Assembly: GCA_020137815.1 (NCBI GenBank)
Contig: CM035361.1
Span: forward strand, 4,294,553 to 4,358,552
Source: Hormiphora californensis
Lineage: Eukaryota > Ctenophora > Tentaculata > Cydippida > Pleurobrachiidae
Reading direction: 5' to 3'
DNA: 64,000 nucleotides
In this document: positions 1 through 12,599 of the stretch, one piece after another
Numbering within the stretch: position 1 is the stretch's first letter
Layout of the letters: each line of letters opens with the position of its first letter
Made by a program: the position numbers and the translations under genes
Notes under the pieces: model-generated
What the model saw: the letters and a program-made list of their open reading frames with translations, nothing else
Told to the model about the DNA's origin: nothing
Database searches by the model: none

Positions 1-326
1 TTGGAGTTGAGATAGGTCAGGAAGGCCTTCACAGCGGTTGGTCCAGTGAGACCAAGGATCTGGATGTACGATTCGTATTGTTCCACGAAGTCAGTGATTG
101 CCGCGGTTGTTGGGTCAAAGATGTCTGGCTTCCTGCTCGCTGTAGCACCGTACTTCAGCATGTCTGCATTTTTCGCCTTGTCTCGGTTGTCTGTAGCTGC
201 AGTTGTAGCGGCTGTAGCGGCTGCAGTGGCGGCGGCCTTTTCCCTGGTAGTCATCAACTTGGCTATGCTCTTCACCTGTGCTTCTGTCAGGTCCTTGACT
301 TTCGCTAGATCTTCATTGAGGCTCAT
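1..326 (-). CDS. Gag-like protein of an LTR-type retroelement, 5' part (runs off window)
   Basis: The minus strand is open from an ATG at 326-324 to the window edge (108 codons). An in-frame TGA lies just upstream, which supports this start. The product begins MSLNEDLAKVKDLTEAQ, continues through an Ala/Thr-rich low-complexity stretch, then reads RKPDIFDPTTAAITDFVEQY and GLTGPTAVKAFLTYL. An acidic or coiled start followed by a F(D/N)P...I..F...Y/F pattern and a helical segment resembles the amino half of Ty3/gypsy-type capsid proteins. The zinc knuckle and pol would lie beyond position 1. A plain cellular gene with an Ala-rich linker is the alternative. Placement in Gag rests on pattern, not on a search. 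Confidence 0.5.
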   Translation of the reverse strand, partial: MSLNEDLAKVKDLTEAQVKSIAKLMTTREKAAATAAATAATTAATDNRDKAKNADMLKYGATASRKPDIFDPTTAAITDFVEQYESYIQILGLTGPTAVKAFLTYLNS

Positions 327-900
327 CTCTGGTTCTCAATCCTGGTTCTTCAGCACCAATGTGAGTCTTCTAGGCTGCTCGTATAGTGGCTGGTGAAGTC
401 TTGGTTGTTGGAGGCTGTTCAAGACAAGTAGTTCAGGAGTCGTGTTTGGAACTGCCGGAACTGGCCCACGAAAAGATACAAGTTGAGATATTTATAACAG
501 GGCACACGTCAATATAATACCAGGCTTGTAAATATCACTCTCACTCCCATTGGTCATTCTCAAAGTCACGTGACACTCGAGATGCAGATCGGACAGTAAC
601 TCCGCTCGTCAGCTACTTTTGACAAGTGCCGCGACTAGATCAGACGGAGTTAGAGCCAGAGTCTGTAGCTGTCAGTGTCACTCCCTTAGCTACTATCAAT
701 GAATCATGAAATAAGGAGGCCCAATCATGGTAGTTACTAGTGCACAGATGGTTCTCTAATCAACTTCAGGGGGATGAGCTAACACCTTTCTACTCTAAGT
801 ACTCTAAATATAATAAGTAAATCCCAAGTAAATATAGTACGCTACTGTTAAACCGAGGGGAAAGAGCGGCGCCACGGTTCCCTCTCATACATATGTCATA
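327..900 (-). other. Upstream leader / possible LTR of the Gag-like element
   Basis: No open reading frame of note. On the minus strand a TATAAATA box lies near 496-489, about 165 bases upstream of the Gag ATG, so transcription toward the window start is plausible. I could not find the second LTR, since the 3' end is outside the window, so LTR ends and a primer-binding site cannot be assigned. Confidence 0.3.
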
Positions 901-972
901 TCAAGAAATAATATGAATAGTGGCCGGCACGCCACATTTTGGAGCCCCTAAGATCCGAACAAAAGATGTTTT

Positions 973-1043
973 CCCTGCCCGGGTGAATGCCTATAAGGCA
1001 TTCACCCAGATGCCTTTTTGCTTTGCAAAAAGGCATAGCAGGG
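973..1043 (+). repeat. Small inverted-end repeat family R1, copy 1
   Basis: Starts CCCTGCCCGGGTGAATGCC and ends GCATAGCAGGG, so the ends form CCCTGC/GCAGGG inverted repeats. It holds two internal hairpins: GTGAATGCC/GGCATTCAC and ATGCCTTTTT/AAAAAGGCAT. The same sequence returns at 11592-11810 carrying a nested insertion, which shows that this copy is the uninterrupted form. Confidence 0.7.
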
Positions 1044-1080
1044 TTAGAATTCGAAAACGACATTCTGATGTGGGGCCGCA

Positions 1081-1281
1081 CATCAGAATGTCGCTCGGCA
1101 ATTTCCGCATTGGCTCGGTGATTGGTTCGGTAACAACAGGTGGTTTGCTGAACCAGTGGTTCGGAGAGTCAAGGAGGTCGCCGAAAACTTACCGCACAAG
1201 GCCGCATGGCTCGGCAAACCACCTGTTGTTACCGAACCAATCACCGAGCCAATGCGAAAATTGCCGAGCGACATTCTGATG
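1081..1281. mobile_element. Palindromic MITE, ~68-bp arms
   Basis: 1081-1149 and 1213-1281 are near-perfect reverse complements beginning CATCAGAATGTCGCTCGGC, around a short spacer of about 63 bp. The bases just before it (1058-1070) also read CGACATTCTGATG, which is the complement of the element's first bases. No coding capacity. No clear target duplication was found, so the superfamily is open. Confidence 0.75.
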
Positions 1282-1499
1282 GGGGCGCCCATACATCTAT
1301 AGTATAGCTTTCTTTTGATACCAAAATTTAGTCTGTGCTTTGAACAGACGCCTGTTTTTGGGCTGTAGGGCGAACTTTGATTCAATCCTGTCCAATTCAA
1401 TCCAATATATAAATATCTTTGTTAGATTACGATTCGAGGGAAAGAAAGGGACCGTTTTATGAATTTATGTATGTAATGTATGAATTTATATTTGAATTT

Positions 1500-1978
1500 G
1501 GGAGGAGACACACTGAAGTTGGTGGTGCGTTGCCATGCTACGCAGTCTGTCTGTTCGGCACTTAAGCGCCTCGCGTAAGCTCACACTGGGCCGAAGCTGA
1601 CAGACAAGGAACATGTCAAGTAGTGCGCATTGAATTGAGATCTCAACGGTGTGACGCACACTGAAGAATTCGGAGTTCGACGTTTCACGGAGATATGAAA
1701 TCAACCATTTTTGACCGAAAACTCGTTTGCAAGAGGTTTATTTATTTTATACTGGTACATTTCATAAAGTTTAGCCATAATACTGAGTCATTTTCACCGT
1801 TGTGCGCATTTTTGCTAATCCGGTCAAAAAATGTCAAAAATGGATAAATGTCACCTCGAAAAAATTTGCCGTTTATAAATGATTTCATACGATTGATTCC
1901 ATAATTCCGCGGAACGCACGAGACCAACTTCAGTGCAAGTGTGTGTCACGCGGCTGAGATCTCAACGCACGCGACCAT
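1500..1978. mobile_element. Degenerate Harbinger-like MITE (GGGAGACACACTGA family)
   Basis: The left end GGAGGAGACACACTGAAG and the internal blocks (GGTACATTTC, ATACTGAGTCATTTTCACCG, CACCTCGA) match the better-preserved copies at 12956-13404 and 17737-18051. The right end stops at CTTCAGTGTT without the terminal GTGTCTCCC, so this copy is truncated or decayed. Confidence 0.55.
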
Positions 1979-2018
1979 CTTCAGTGTTATATGTAAATAA
2001 CCATACCTTGGTTACAGA

Positions 2019-3624
2019 CTATGTATGAGACATCGATTTCACCGTATTCAGTTATAGTATGACTATCGATCATGTTGGTCCCCGCAGGAAGGTGGTGATC
2101 CTTGTACAACAATGCCACCTCATCAGAACCAATTGCTTTGTCCGAGAAGTACGGCTCTTTAACACGACCGGAGCAGGACTGTTTCATTTCAAATGATGCT
2201 GGATCCGCTGGTTTATCTTGATCCTGACATTGATAATGAAAGGTCAAAGTTTGCCTTTTTAGTTTGGGTCTAATAAACCCAAACTAAAAAAGCAAATTTG
2301 GAAGTTAGAAGGATCATTTCGAGTTCTTCCTAAACTCCAAATTCAAGTTCTATCTCACGAGCTATGACCGTTGTAAATATCACAAACCCCAAGCCTAATT
2401 GTCATGTGTGTGTGTGTATGTTTGTGTTTTACTTTAGTTACCTGCCCAAAGACAAGGTATCCTGCTTTCAGAATTTGATAACTAGCAAGATCGTCCCTAA
2501 ACACTGTTTCTGTGCCATTCTCGTAGATCTTTAGGCCCACAACCGTGTTGAATGTGACCGTGTAGTGGTTCCAGGTGCCCAAAGAAAGGGTATGAGACAT
2601 CGATTTCACCGTATTCAGTTATAGTATGACGATCGATCCATGTTGGTCCCCGAGGAAGGTGGTGATCCTTGTTACAACATGCCACCTCATCAAACCAATT
2701 GCTTTGTCGCGAAGTACGGCTCTTGAACACGACCGGAGCATGACTGTCTCATGTCAAATGAGCTGGATCCGCTGGTTTATCTTGATCCTGACCTTGATAA
2801 GGAAAGGTCAAAGTTTGCCTTGTTTTAGTTGGGTCGAATACCAAACTAACAAAGCAATTTGAAGTGATATAAGGATCCTTTCGAGTTCTTCCTAAACTCC
2901 AAATTCAAGTTCTATCTCACGAGCTATGACCGTTGTTAAATATCACAAACCCAAGCCAATTGTCCATTTATGTGTGTGTATGTTTTGTGTTTTACTTAGT
3001 TACCTGCCCAAAACAGGTTATCCTGCTTTCAAGAAATTTGGATAACTAGCAAGAGCGTCCCTAACAACTGTTTCGGTGCCATTCTCGTAATCTTTAGGCC
3101 CACAACCGTGTTGAATGTGACCGTGTAGTGGTTCCAGGTCCCCAAGAAAGGGTTGTTGTTGTCCCAAAATTATAAATTGGAAAACATTTATATAATTGTG
3201 TGTATGTGGATTTTTTTTATCAGAACAAGATTTTTAATATCTTCTCTATTAATCCTGAACAAGATCTCATCATTGATATTTTGGAATTTTTTAGCTGTGA
3301 TTGTTGTCAGCTCAGCTCAGTCAAACTTACAAATCTCGTAATCCTTGGCAAAATCTATACAGATTTGTTTCCTTGACGTTTTAAACCAAACATCAAGTGA
3401 TTTATCGTTTAAAGGATCTTTTAAATCATCTATTGGTGTAGGACCGACAGGAACACCCGTCGCGAACCCCATTACGCATTGCCAATCAGTTGACGGCCAT
3501 GAATCATACCCGAACCAGAAGGCTAGGGTGAATTCGTGAAACCTTCCTGATTCATTGTAATGCTGGATTGCATAACTTGTTCCGTCAGATGCATATGGGT
3601 ACTGGATCTTATCTACACACCGGT
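2019..3624 (-). pseudogene. Tandemly duplicated pentraxin/LamG-like domain exons, broken
   Basis: Minus-strand exons of a concanavalin A-like (pentraxin/laminin G) fold are visible. Exon A is 3624-3331 (acceptor TTTTCAG, donor GTAAGT) and reads FTLAFWFGYDSWPSTDW. A second exon carries GTWNHYTVTFN and ends GYLVFGQ at a GTAACT donor. A third begins DQDKPADPASFEMKQS, restoring the family's GQ.QD motif across the intron. Exons two and three occur twice (about 2019-2590 and 2591-3150, roughly 565 bp per unit) with many 1-bp indels. The acceptor before the WNHY exon is lost in both units, and one unit is fused to the other inside the IDVSY codons. A relic or misassembled duplication is likelier than a working lectin-like gene. 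Confidence 0.6.
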
Positions 3625-3976
3625 CTGAAAACAAAGGAGGTCAGAAGGGAGAGTTTGGTACGCTAAAACCTAGAGCCACACACACACGGGCCTACTAGTG
3701 GTTAATCAAACCCATCTATTGGTTGATAAAGGTTAAGGTAACTTGCCAAGTTGCAAACAAAAAAATTTTTTCATAGAAATGAAGATATTCAGTTTGCTCT
3801 ATCAGCACACCAAATATCATCAAAATAATTTTTACCTCAATTAGCACTAACATCGGGAATTGGGTCAATTACGAAAATTTGGTACGATATCCTACCAATT
3901 TTGATCATAACCAACCCTGGTAGGACATCGGGAGGTTCTATCAAAAAATCCGCTGGTAGGATAAACGATGGTTAGG

Positions 3977-4249
3977 ACCCTAACCCTAACCCTAACCCTA
4001 ACCCTAACCCTAACCCTAACCCTAACCCTAACCCTAACCCTAACCCTAACCCTAACCCTAACCCTAACCCTAACCCTAACCCTAACCCTAACCCTAACCC
4101 TAACCCTAACCCTAACCCTAACCCTAACCCTAACCCTAACCCTAACCCTAACCCTAACCCTAACCCTAACCCTAACCCTAACCCTAACCCTAACCCTAAC
4201 CCTAACCCTAACCCTAACCCTAACCCTAACCCTAACCCTAACCCTAACC

Positions 4250-4256
<7 letters not shown>
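3977..4256 (+). repeat. Interstitial telomeric array (CCCTAA)n, array 1
   Basis: About 47 uninterrupted CCCTAA units with no variants. Read on the plus strand this is the C-rich telomere strand. The ORFs of repeated Leu-Thr and similar dipeptides across it are artefacts of the hexamer. A second pure array in the same orientation lies at 6454-6787. Confidence 0.98.
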
Positions 4257-5924
<1,668 letters not shown>

Positions 5925-6024
5925 AACCCCGGCTAAAAGTGAATGAGATTGGGCACTTCCTACTCACCCTAATGATTTTATATTAGATGGCCTAACTGGG
6001 TATTTCTCCTTTTAGATCTTTTTT

Positions 6025-6119
6025 CCTGTTGTTTGGTTCGTGATTCCAGTCCAGGTTGAGTTTCAGGAAATATCGATATTTCCTGAAACTCAACCTGGAA
6101 TTACGAACCAAGCAACAGG
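6025..6119. repeat. 95-bp hairpin
   Basis: CCTGTTG...GATATC...CAACAGG: the two halves are complementary with a few mismatches (CAGGTTGAGTTTCAGGAAAT and its complement are exact). Possibly a very small MITE. No target duplication could be read. Confidence 0.7.
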
Positions 6120-6453
6120 TCCAATTCATTAGCAAATGATCAATTGATGATGGATTGGATCTTAATTGTCTTGGCGTTTAAACTCGAAATTTCTGACCGC
6201 TGAGCAGCTTCGTTGAGATCCATCTCAGCTCAGGTGGCACAGTTGCGTGTAAATTTGCGAGCGCAGCTAATTGGCGAGAGAGAGCGCATAGTGACAGCAC
6301 TGCAACGCGACGCACAAGCAATTCATTCAGGAGGGCTTCTCCAGGGGTTGACGTGGTCGTAGATCAAAATAAATGACAGATTCGGAATCAGCGTGAAAAA
6401 ATACGTCTAGTAAAGATGGAAGTGGAAAGATTATTTCAAAATCCGACACTCTA

Positions 6454-6787
6454 CCTAACCCTAACCCTAACCCTAACCCTAACCCTAACCCTAACCCTAA
6501 CCCTAACCCTAACCCTAACCCTAACCCTAACCCTAACCCTAACCCTAACCCTAACCCTAACCCTAACCCTAACCCTAACCCTAACCCTAACCCTAACCCT
6601 AACCCTAACCCTAACCCTAACCCTAACCCTAACCCTAACCCTAACCCTAACCCTAACCCTAACCCTAACCCTAACCCTAACCCTAACCCTAACCCTAACC
6701 CTAACCCTAACCCTAACCCTAACCCTAACCCTAACCCTAACCCTAACCCTAACCCTAACCCTAACCCTAACCCTAACCCTAACCCTA
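6454..6787 (+). repeat. Interstitial telomeric array (CCCTAA)n, array 2
   Basis: About 55 pure CCCTAA units in the same orientation as array 1. It is flanked by unrelated sequence on both sides, with no subtelomeric decay at either edge. Confidence 0.98.
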
Positions 6788-6973
6788 GGACTGATTGACT
6801 CCCAATTAGAAGTTGCATCTGGAATCATGATTCCAGTTGAAATCTCTAATTGATTCAGTAATTCAATCACTGCTCAACGCACATATCCAAGCGATTGCAT
6901 CTTTCTTTGTTTAGGTTTAGTTCGTGTGCACTGCTTTAGCTTTTCCGAGATTTCTAGCTTACGATTCCTATTA

Positions 6974-8479
6974 TAGTCCAGGCAAAGTTCGATTTAAAAT
7001 CGGCATTTCTGCATAAAAGCAAATTCCGGTTGATTTTGGTCAATTCGAGTATGCTGATCACGACTATAAACTTTTAGTGAACTTTTTCGATGGGGAAAGT
7101 GGCTTAATTGGCCTTTATTGGCCTTAATTGTAAATGTGTCTAAAATATATTCTGCCTAGCTCAAAAAATCAGGAAAAATTCACTGATTATTGGAAAAATA
7201 TTTTCAGATTTTATTTGTGTCGAAAATAGGCGGAATTGGCCTAATTGGGCATAATTGGGTGTAATTACTAGAATTCAAAATGTATTCTGCATAGCTCAAA
7301 AATCAGGAAAAATTCACTGATTATCGGAAAAATATTTTCAGATTTTATTTGTGTCAAAAATAGGCGGAATTTGCCTAATTGGGCATAATTGGGCGTAATT
7401 ACTAGAATTTAAAGTTTATCAAAAATGAGTTTTATACAGCTTAAAAAATCGAGAAAAATAAGCTGATTATCAGAAAAATACTATTGGAATTCATTTTTGT
7501 CTCAATTAGACGGTAGAGCTAATTAAAAACCAATTAACTCACCAAATTGATGATGCGCGACATAAATGAGCCTCAGGAATGAGAAATTCAACTTAAAAAG
7601 CTAATTTCTTCACTAATGTGTCCCCAAGGGTCTCTCCTAACACCACAGAAAATCCTAACATCCGGTGCGATCTTTTTCCGGGTCCAAAACTCCGATTTTT
7701 ACGATTTTCAGTTTCTCGCTCACAGCACATGGTGTGCATGTACAATACCCCGGAAATGAACATGTTGCTCCTCGCACCGGATGTTAGGATTTTCTGTGGT
7801 GTTAGGAGAGACCCTTGGGGACACATTAGTGAAGAAATTAGCTTTTTAAGTTGAATTTCTCATTCCTGAGGCTCATTTATGTCACGCATCATCAATTTGG
7901 TGAGTTAATTGGTTTTTAATTAGCTCTACCGTCTAATTGAGACAAAAATGAATTCCAATAGTATTTTTCTGATAATCAGCTTATTTTTCTCGATTTTTTA
8001 AGCTGTATAAAACTCATTTTTGATAAACTTTAAATTCTAGTAATTACGCCCAATTATGCCCAATTAGGCAAATTCCGCCTATTTTCGACACAAATAAAAT
8101 CTGAAAATATTTTTCCGATAATCAGTGAATTTTTCCTGATTTTTTGAGCTATGCAGAATACATTTTGAATTCTAGTAATTACACCCAATTATGCCCAATT
8201 AGGCCAATTCCGCCTATTTTCGACACAAATAAAATCTGAAAATATTTTTCCGATAATCAGTGAATTTTTCCTGATTTTTTGAGCTAGGCAGAATATATTT
8301 TAGACACATTTACAATTAAGGCCAATTAAGGCCAATTAAGCCACTTTCCCCATCGAAAAAGTTCACTAAAAGTTTATAGTCGTGATCAGCATACTCGAAT
8401 TGACCAAAATCAACCGGAATTTGCTTTTATGCAGAAATGCCGAAATTTGGCCTATTTTTTTAGAACTTTTCCTGGACTA
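6974..8479. mobile_element. 1.5-kb foldback element with ~700-bp arms
   Basis: Left and right halves are reverse complements around a loop near 7673-7776. The outermost ends read TAGTCCAGG(C/A)AAAGTTC and are flanked by TTA on both sides (6971-6973, 8480-8482). A TA duplication with ends at GTCCAGG is equally consistent. Each arm contains several ~120-bp direct repeats (CGGAATTGGCCTAATTGGGC and GATTATCGGAAAAATATTTT). No transposase is encoded. The TSD ambiguity leaves Harbinger-like and Tc1/mariner both possible. Confidence 0.85.
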
Positions 8480-8499
8480 TTAGTTTTTTGACAATACTG

Positions 8500-8645
8500 C
8501 TGTATTGAACCCACCCTAGTAAAGGTCGCGCGGGCAATTATGGTGAAAATTGGCCAATCTACAAACATTAATGCGCGAATCCTCAACAATATTGGCCAAT
8601 CTTTGCTGGATAGTGGATGCGCAAATATATTGGCCAATCTTCGCT
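8500..8645 (+). repeat. Dispersed repeat R2, copy 1
   Basis: The block CCTAGTAAAGGTCGCGCGGG, then GTGAAAATTGGCCAATCTAC, then repeated ATTGGCCAATCTTCGCTG. It occurs inverted at 11133-11255 and, more diverged, at 47995-48140. ATTGGCCAAT recurs as a short palindrome. The family type is unknown. Confidence 0.65.
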
Positions 8646-8764
8646 GTTATTCAGAACGCGCAATTGTAAAGCCGCGCTAAAACTGTTAAAGCCGCGCAAA
8701 ATTATTTAAAATGCAAGCCTGAAAGTCGCGTTGGATGCACGGCAACGGTTACCAGAATGCAAGA

Positions 8765-8948
8765 AACCTTCTGTGAAACATCTCACCTTCCCTTTCTAAC
8801 CCTATCGCCAATTGCTACCCCCTTTCCCGTGCTGTAAACCTTTTGTAAAACATCTTACCTTCCCTTTCTAGCCCTCTCGCCAATTTCTACCCCCTTTCCC
8901 GTGCTGTAAACCTTTTGTAAAACATCTTACCTTTCCTTTCTAGCCCTA
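8765..8948. repeat. ~82-bp tandem repeat, about 2.3 copies
   Basis: Units contain CTGTAAACCTTTTGTAAAAC and ACCTTCCCTTTCTA...CGCCAATT.CTACCCCCTTTC, pyrimidine-rich on the plus strand. The next ~250 bp stay CT-rich without a recognisable gene. Confidence 0.75.
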
Positions 8949-9590
8949 TTCTACATCCTTCCTGCAGCTTTCTCTCACCTGTTAATCGTGGTTTCACTCC
9001 CCCTTCATGGACACTTAACTTTCTTCTCAATCTGGGCGCTGCTGGATTTCCTTCTACGACCCTCCTGCGGCTTCCTCTCACCTGTGGTGTTTTCACCTAT
9101 CTTCCCTGTGATCTTCTTCTCCCTCCTACCGCTTTCTCTCATCTGGTCATCATGTTTTCACCTCTCCTTCCCTGGGTGTCCTCCACGAAACTAAATTCAG
9201 TTTAGTGTTGAAATTTAGAAGTCAAGTTAGTGAGCGACTATTATTTCGCTAAACGAAAACCGTCCACGAACAACATGTTTCGGAGCTTGGTCCGATCCAC
9301 GTGATACTAAGGTGTTATACATGTGATAGAATGCGACACCCAATGGGCATGCACTCTCTCTTTTCCATCACGTGAAGGTATCAGCGTGACATACAATAAC
9401 GTGGAACGTAATGTGTGAATTGAGATAGAGATCCACTGGCCAATCAGGACACTTGATTCTCAATGTGCGATAATTAATAGCCAGTGCCACACCTGAGAGG
9501 GGGATAACGAGAGGGGCATAATGAAATGGGGAACCGGGAATGAGAGATTGGGAGATAGGAGGGAAAGAGATGGAGAATGAGATATGGGAA
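8949..9590. other. Intergenic, no gene seen
   Basis: CT-rich in the first half, then mixed sequence with several CACGTG motifs (near 9299 and 9370). No supported ORF, RNA gene or element ends. Confidence 0.5.
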
Positions 9591-9593
9591 TAA

Positions 9594-10036
9594 GGCCGGG
9601 TCCAGACGAGTAGTAGGTAGCTACTATGGTAGGCTACTATGGTAGATATCTACCACAGCTATCACTCGTCTGTACACCTATATCTACCATAAGCTACTAT
9701 GGTAGGCGGTTATAGGTCGAGGTATAACCGCCTACTATAGAGTATAGTAGCTTACCATGGTAGGCTACTATAGTAGGTGGTCACTCGTCTGTTCACCCTC
9801 TGACCGCCTACCATTGTAACTTGTTGTCATATCTTACTGTGGGGCATAAGAAACTTGATACCCCGATGATTATAACAGAAGTATCATGGTAGATGTGTCA
9901 GAGGGTGGCCAGACGAGTGGTAGCTAGCCTACCATAGCAGCTTTGCTACCACTCGTCTGGTCAGTTCCCAGCTACTATGGTAGCTTACCATGGTAGCCTA
10001 CCATAGTAGCTACCTACCACTCGTCTGGACCCGGCC
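9594..10036. mobile_element. Harbinger-like MITE with TAA duplication
   Basis: The terminal inverted repeats GGCCGGGTCCAGACGAGT... are exact at both ends and flanked by TAA (9591-9593, 10037-10039). The interior is built from many copies of the palindromic motif CTACCATGGTAG and variants. A 3-bp TWA duplication with G-rich ends is typical of PIF/Harbinger-mobilised MITEs. No coding capacity. Confidence 0.85.
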
Positions 10037-10087
10037 TAAGTTTGGGAAAGAGGGGGGAATGAGAGGGGGATAATGAGCGGGGGAGTG

Positions 10088-10290
<203 letters not shown>

Positions 10291-10471
10291 TCAAATAACT
10301 TATTTAATCGCATGAACGATTATAGCCGGATTACGGTGGTTTATTTATGAAATTCATATAAAGTGTTTTCTAATTTGAAAATGGGGCAGTTCATTCTTAT
10401 TTTTCGATTGAACCAATCTATTCACTACTGTGCCAATTTCAAAAATGTTTTTAAAAAATATGGAAAAAGGG

Positions 10472-10545
10472 TCGATGCTCTGGTCTCGAACCCGACGCCC
10501 TGAGGGTGACAGACAAGCTGCTATCAACTGAGCCAAATCCGCTCT
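10472..10545 (-). ncRNA. tRNA-like Pol III promoter unit (candidate SINE head)
   Basis: On the minus strand an A box (TGGCTCAGTTGATAG, complement of 10521-10535) is followed 29 bp on by a B box (GGTTCGAGACC, complement of 10482-10492), the spacing of a tRNA gene. Acceptor-stem pairing is poor (the 5' side GCGGATT has no good 3' partner), so a functional tRNA is unlikely. A tRNA-derived SINE head with an AT-rich body toward 10330 fits better. No second copy was found in the window. Confidence 0.5.
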
Positions 10546-11132
10546 TGTAATTTTAAATTTTAGTTGGTATATATATCATTTAATTGAATTTTCATATCGG
10601 TCATTCAAAAACACCTGAATATTTCTGAGGAAGTTTTAACTCTCCTCGACCCAATTTGTGTCTGTCGAGAGAGTCGCTGGGGGCGCAGAGACCGTGGACC
10701 GTATTTCGCGAGTACCCTCTGGCCCTGACCTCGTTTTGGTCCCTAAAAAGGGCGCCATGGGGAGGAAATGGTTCCCGTTATGCTAAAATCAAAATTCCGG
10801 GTGTTCTGCAATCCTCTTGGTGTCTACTTTTCAAATCATTCTGATCCCTAACATCAGTATAGTATCACTGCACCGATAAGACTGTACAGTGTACCAGATT
10901 ACCGAAAAGTAACATTTCATAATTGGATCATCTCAATTCACATTGCTGCATGTTATTGAATCTCATTGGAAGCATGTTGCCAGCAAAGTAACATTATTCA
11001 AATAGCATCATCGGCTGATCCCTTACCGGGGGATTTGGCGAGCATCGAGTGGCATAGACGTGGGGCGCGAAACCAGTTATCTTGGGCTGTGTGCGCGCGA
11101 AACAGCTGTGAAATTCAGCCATGGCCAGCGAA
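10546..11132. other. Intergenic, no gene seen
   Basis: Short ORFs only, with no family resemblance and no splice-supported exons. No inverted ends found. Confidence 0.5.
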
Positions 11133-11255
11133 GATTGGCCAATCTATTTGCGCATCCAGCGAAGATTGGCCAATATTGTTGAGGATTCGCGCATTAATGT
11201 TTGTAGATTGGCCAATTTTCACCATAATTGCCCGCGCGACCTTTACTAGGGCACT
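11133..11255 (-). repeat. Dispersed repeat R2, copy 2 (inverted)
   Basis: Reverse complement of the 8500-8645 unit: CCAGCGAAGATTGGCCAATC through CGCGCGACCTTTACTAG. The GATTGGCCAAT block occurs several times in this copy. Confidence 0.65.
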
Positions 11256-11591
11256 GATCTCAGCACCATTCTTTGTTCATCAATAGAGCTTCAGCTAGTG
11301 ATCATTAAGCTTTTCAGACTGCCCTGCCCACTAGGGGTTGTCATTGTTTGGAAAATCGTTTTCGAACATTATGCCTTGTATTCATTGGGTAATTACCTAC
11401 TTGAATAAAAAGTTTCAGCGCAAACAGTTCAGCCGTTTTGAATCGCAAGCCACTTTTGTAAATCGAGTATTTTGGTGTGTAGGGCGCAAATTCTTTTCAT
11501 TTGCGCTGCAAATGGTGCGAGCACACGCGCGCGATTGTTTTTGAAATTTTTTTTTGAAATTTTTTTTTTCAAATTTTTTTTCAAATTTTTT

Positions 11592-11810
11592 CCCTGCCCG
11601 GGTGAATGCCGAAGGCATGAGGCCCCTCGGAAATGTTCAAGTCATGCACAATCAAGTCACGCCCACCAATCACAGCGCAGAACGCGCGAAGCACTCCGCG
11701 CGTTCTGAGCTGTGATTGGTGGGCGTGACTTGATTGTGCATGACTTGAACATTTCCGAGGGGCCTCATTCACCCGGATGCCTTTTTACTTTGTAAAAAGG
11801 CATAGCAGGG
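11592..11810 (+). repeat. R1 copy 2, split by a nested MITE
   Basis: The outer sequence matches 973-1043. Its GTGAATGCC/GGCATTCAC stem is interrupted at GGCAT|ATTCACC, where 148 bp were inserted. Removing 11619-11766 and one AT restores the copy-1 arrangement. Confidence 0.8.
11619..11766. mobile_element. Nested palindromic MITE, AT duplication
   Basis: Ends GAGGCCCCTCGG.../...CCGAGGGGCCTC. The arms are about 68 bp and almost perfect, with a short loop (GAAGCACTCC region). It is flanked by AT on both sides (11617-11618, 11767-11768), with the empty site seen in R1 copy 1. The 2-bp duplication does not identify a superfamily by itself. Confidence 0.75.
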
Positions 11811-11903
11811 TTAGAATTCGAAAAAGACATTTTGGTATACTAACTAATCGGTAGAGGGACATTTTTTGGTCACACTTTCGTTGCGAGGGCAACGGTGTAG
11901 CAA

Positions 11904-12275
11904 GGTAGGCGGTAAATGTTAACCAGATCTGTGAGAATTTCGCACGTTTTTGCCCATAACTCAGCCATTTCTTGACCAATTTGCAAAATCCTTGGCTCAT
12001 TGGAAAGAGGACATTGAGATCTTTCAAATGAGCTCAAGAAAATGAAAATTGGCGCAAATTGCGCGGCGTGGTGGCGAAAACGCGCATTTTGCGCCATGAC
12101 GCCGCGCATTTTCCGCCGATTTTAGTTTTATTGGGCTCATTTGAAAGATCTCAATGTCCTCTTTCCAACGCACCCAAGATCTTGCAAATTGGTCAAGAAA
12201 TGGCTGAGTTATGGGCAAAAACGTAGTTTTGCACGTACGTTTTCTCTCAGATCTGGTTAACATTTACCGCCTACC
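11904..12275. mobile_element. Mutator-like foldback MITE, 9-bp duplication
   Basis: Ends GGTAGGCGGTAAATGTTAAC and its exact complement. Direct repeats GTGTAGCAA (11895-11903 and 12276-12284) form a 9-bp target duplication. The arms (~170 bp) contain GCCATAACTCAGCCATTTCT on one side or the other, a block shared with 63534-63696 and, more loosely, with 14279-14677. Nine-bp duplications are characteristic of Mutator-like elements. No transposase present. Confidence 0.85.
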
Positions 12276-12599
12276 GTGTAGCAACTAGAGCCGCGCGCAC
12301 AGTGACGAGCTACTCCTTCATCAAACACCTCATTGACACAGTTTGATGGACGTGTGTGCGCGCGCCACTCAACAAAACATGAAATGCTCTGCCGCGCGTT
12401 TCGCGTGTTACATACACATTTTCATCTTGCGAGTCGAGTGTGAGATGTTAGATAAGTAGTTAAGTTGGAATGTCAAAAGCTGGTTAGCAAGTGTCATGTG
12501 ATTGGGAGCTAGCTAACTCTAAGCTATGTGAGAAGTATACTGACAGCTAGATCGTATCCATCTCACATTACATTATGACCAAGCCTTGATCCTGTTGGC
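12276..12599. other. Intergenic, no gene seen
   Basis: Contains the imperfect hairpin ...CATCAAAC...GTTTGATG... near 12317-12350. No ORF or element ends. Confidence 0.45.

Noticed and set aside
10354-10536. 60-codon minus-strand ORF
   Set aside because: Overlaps the tRNA-like A/B-box unit; no protein features and a non-ATG context.
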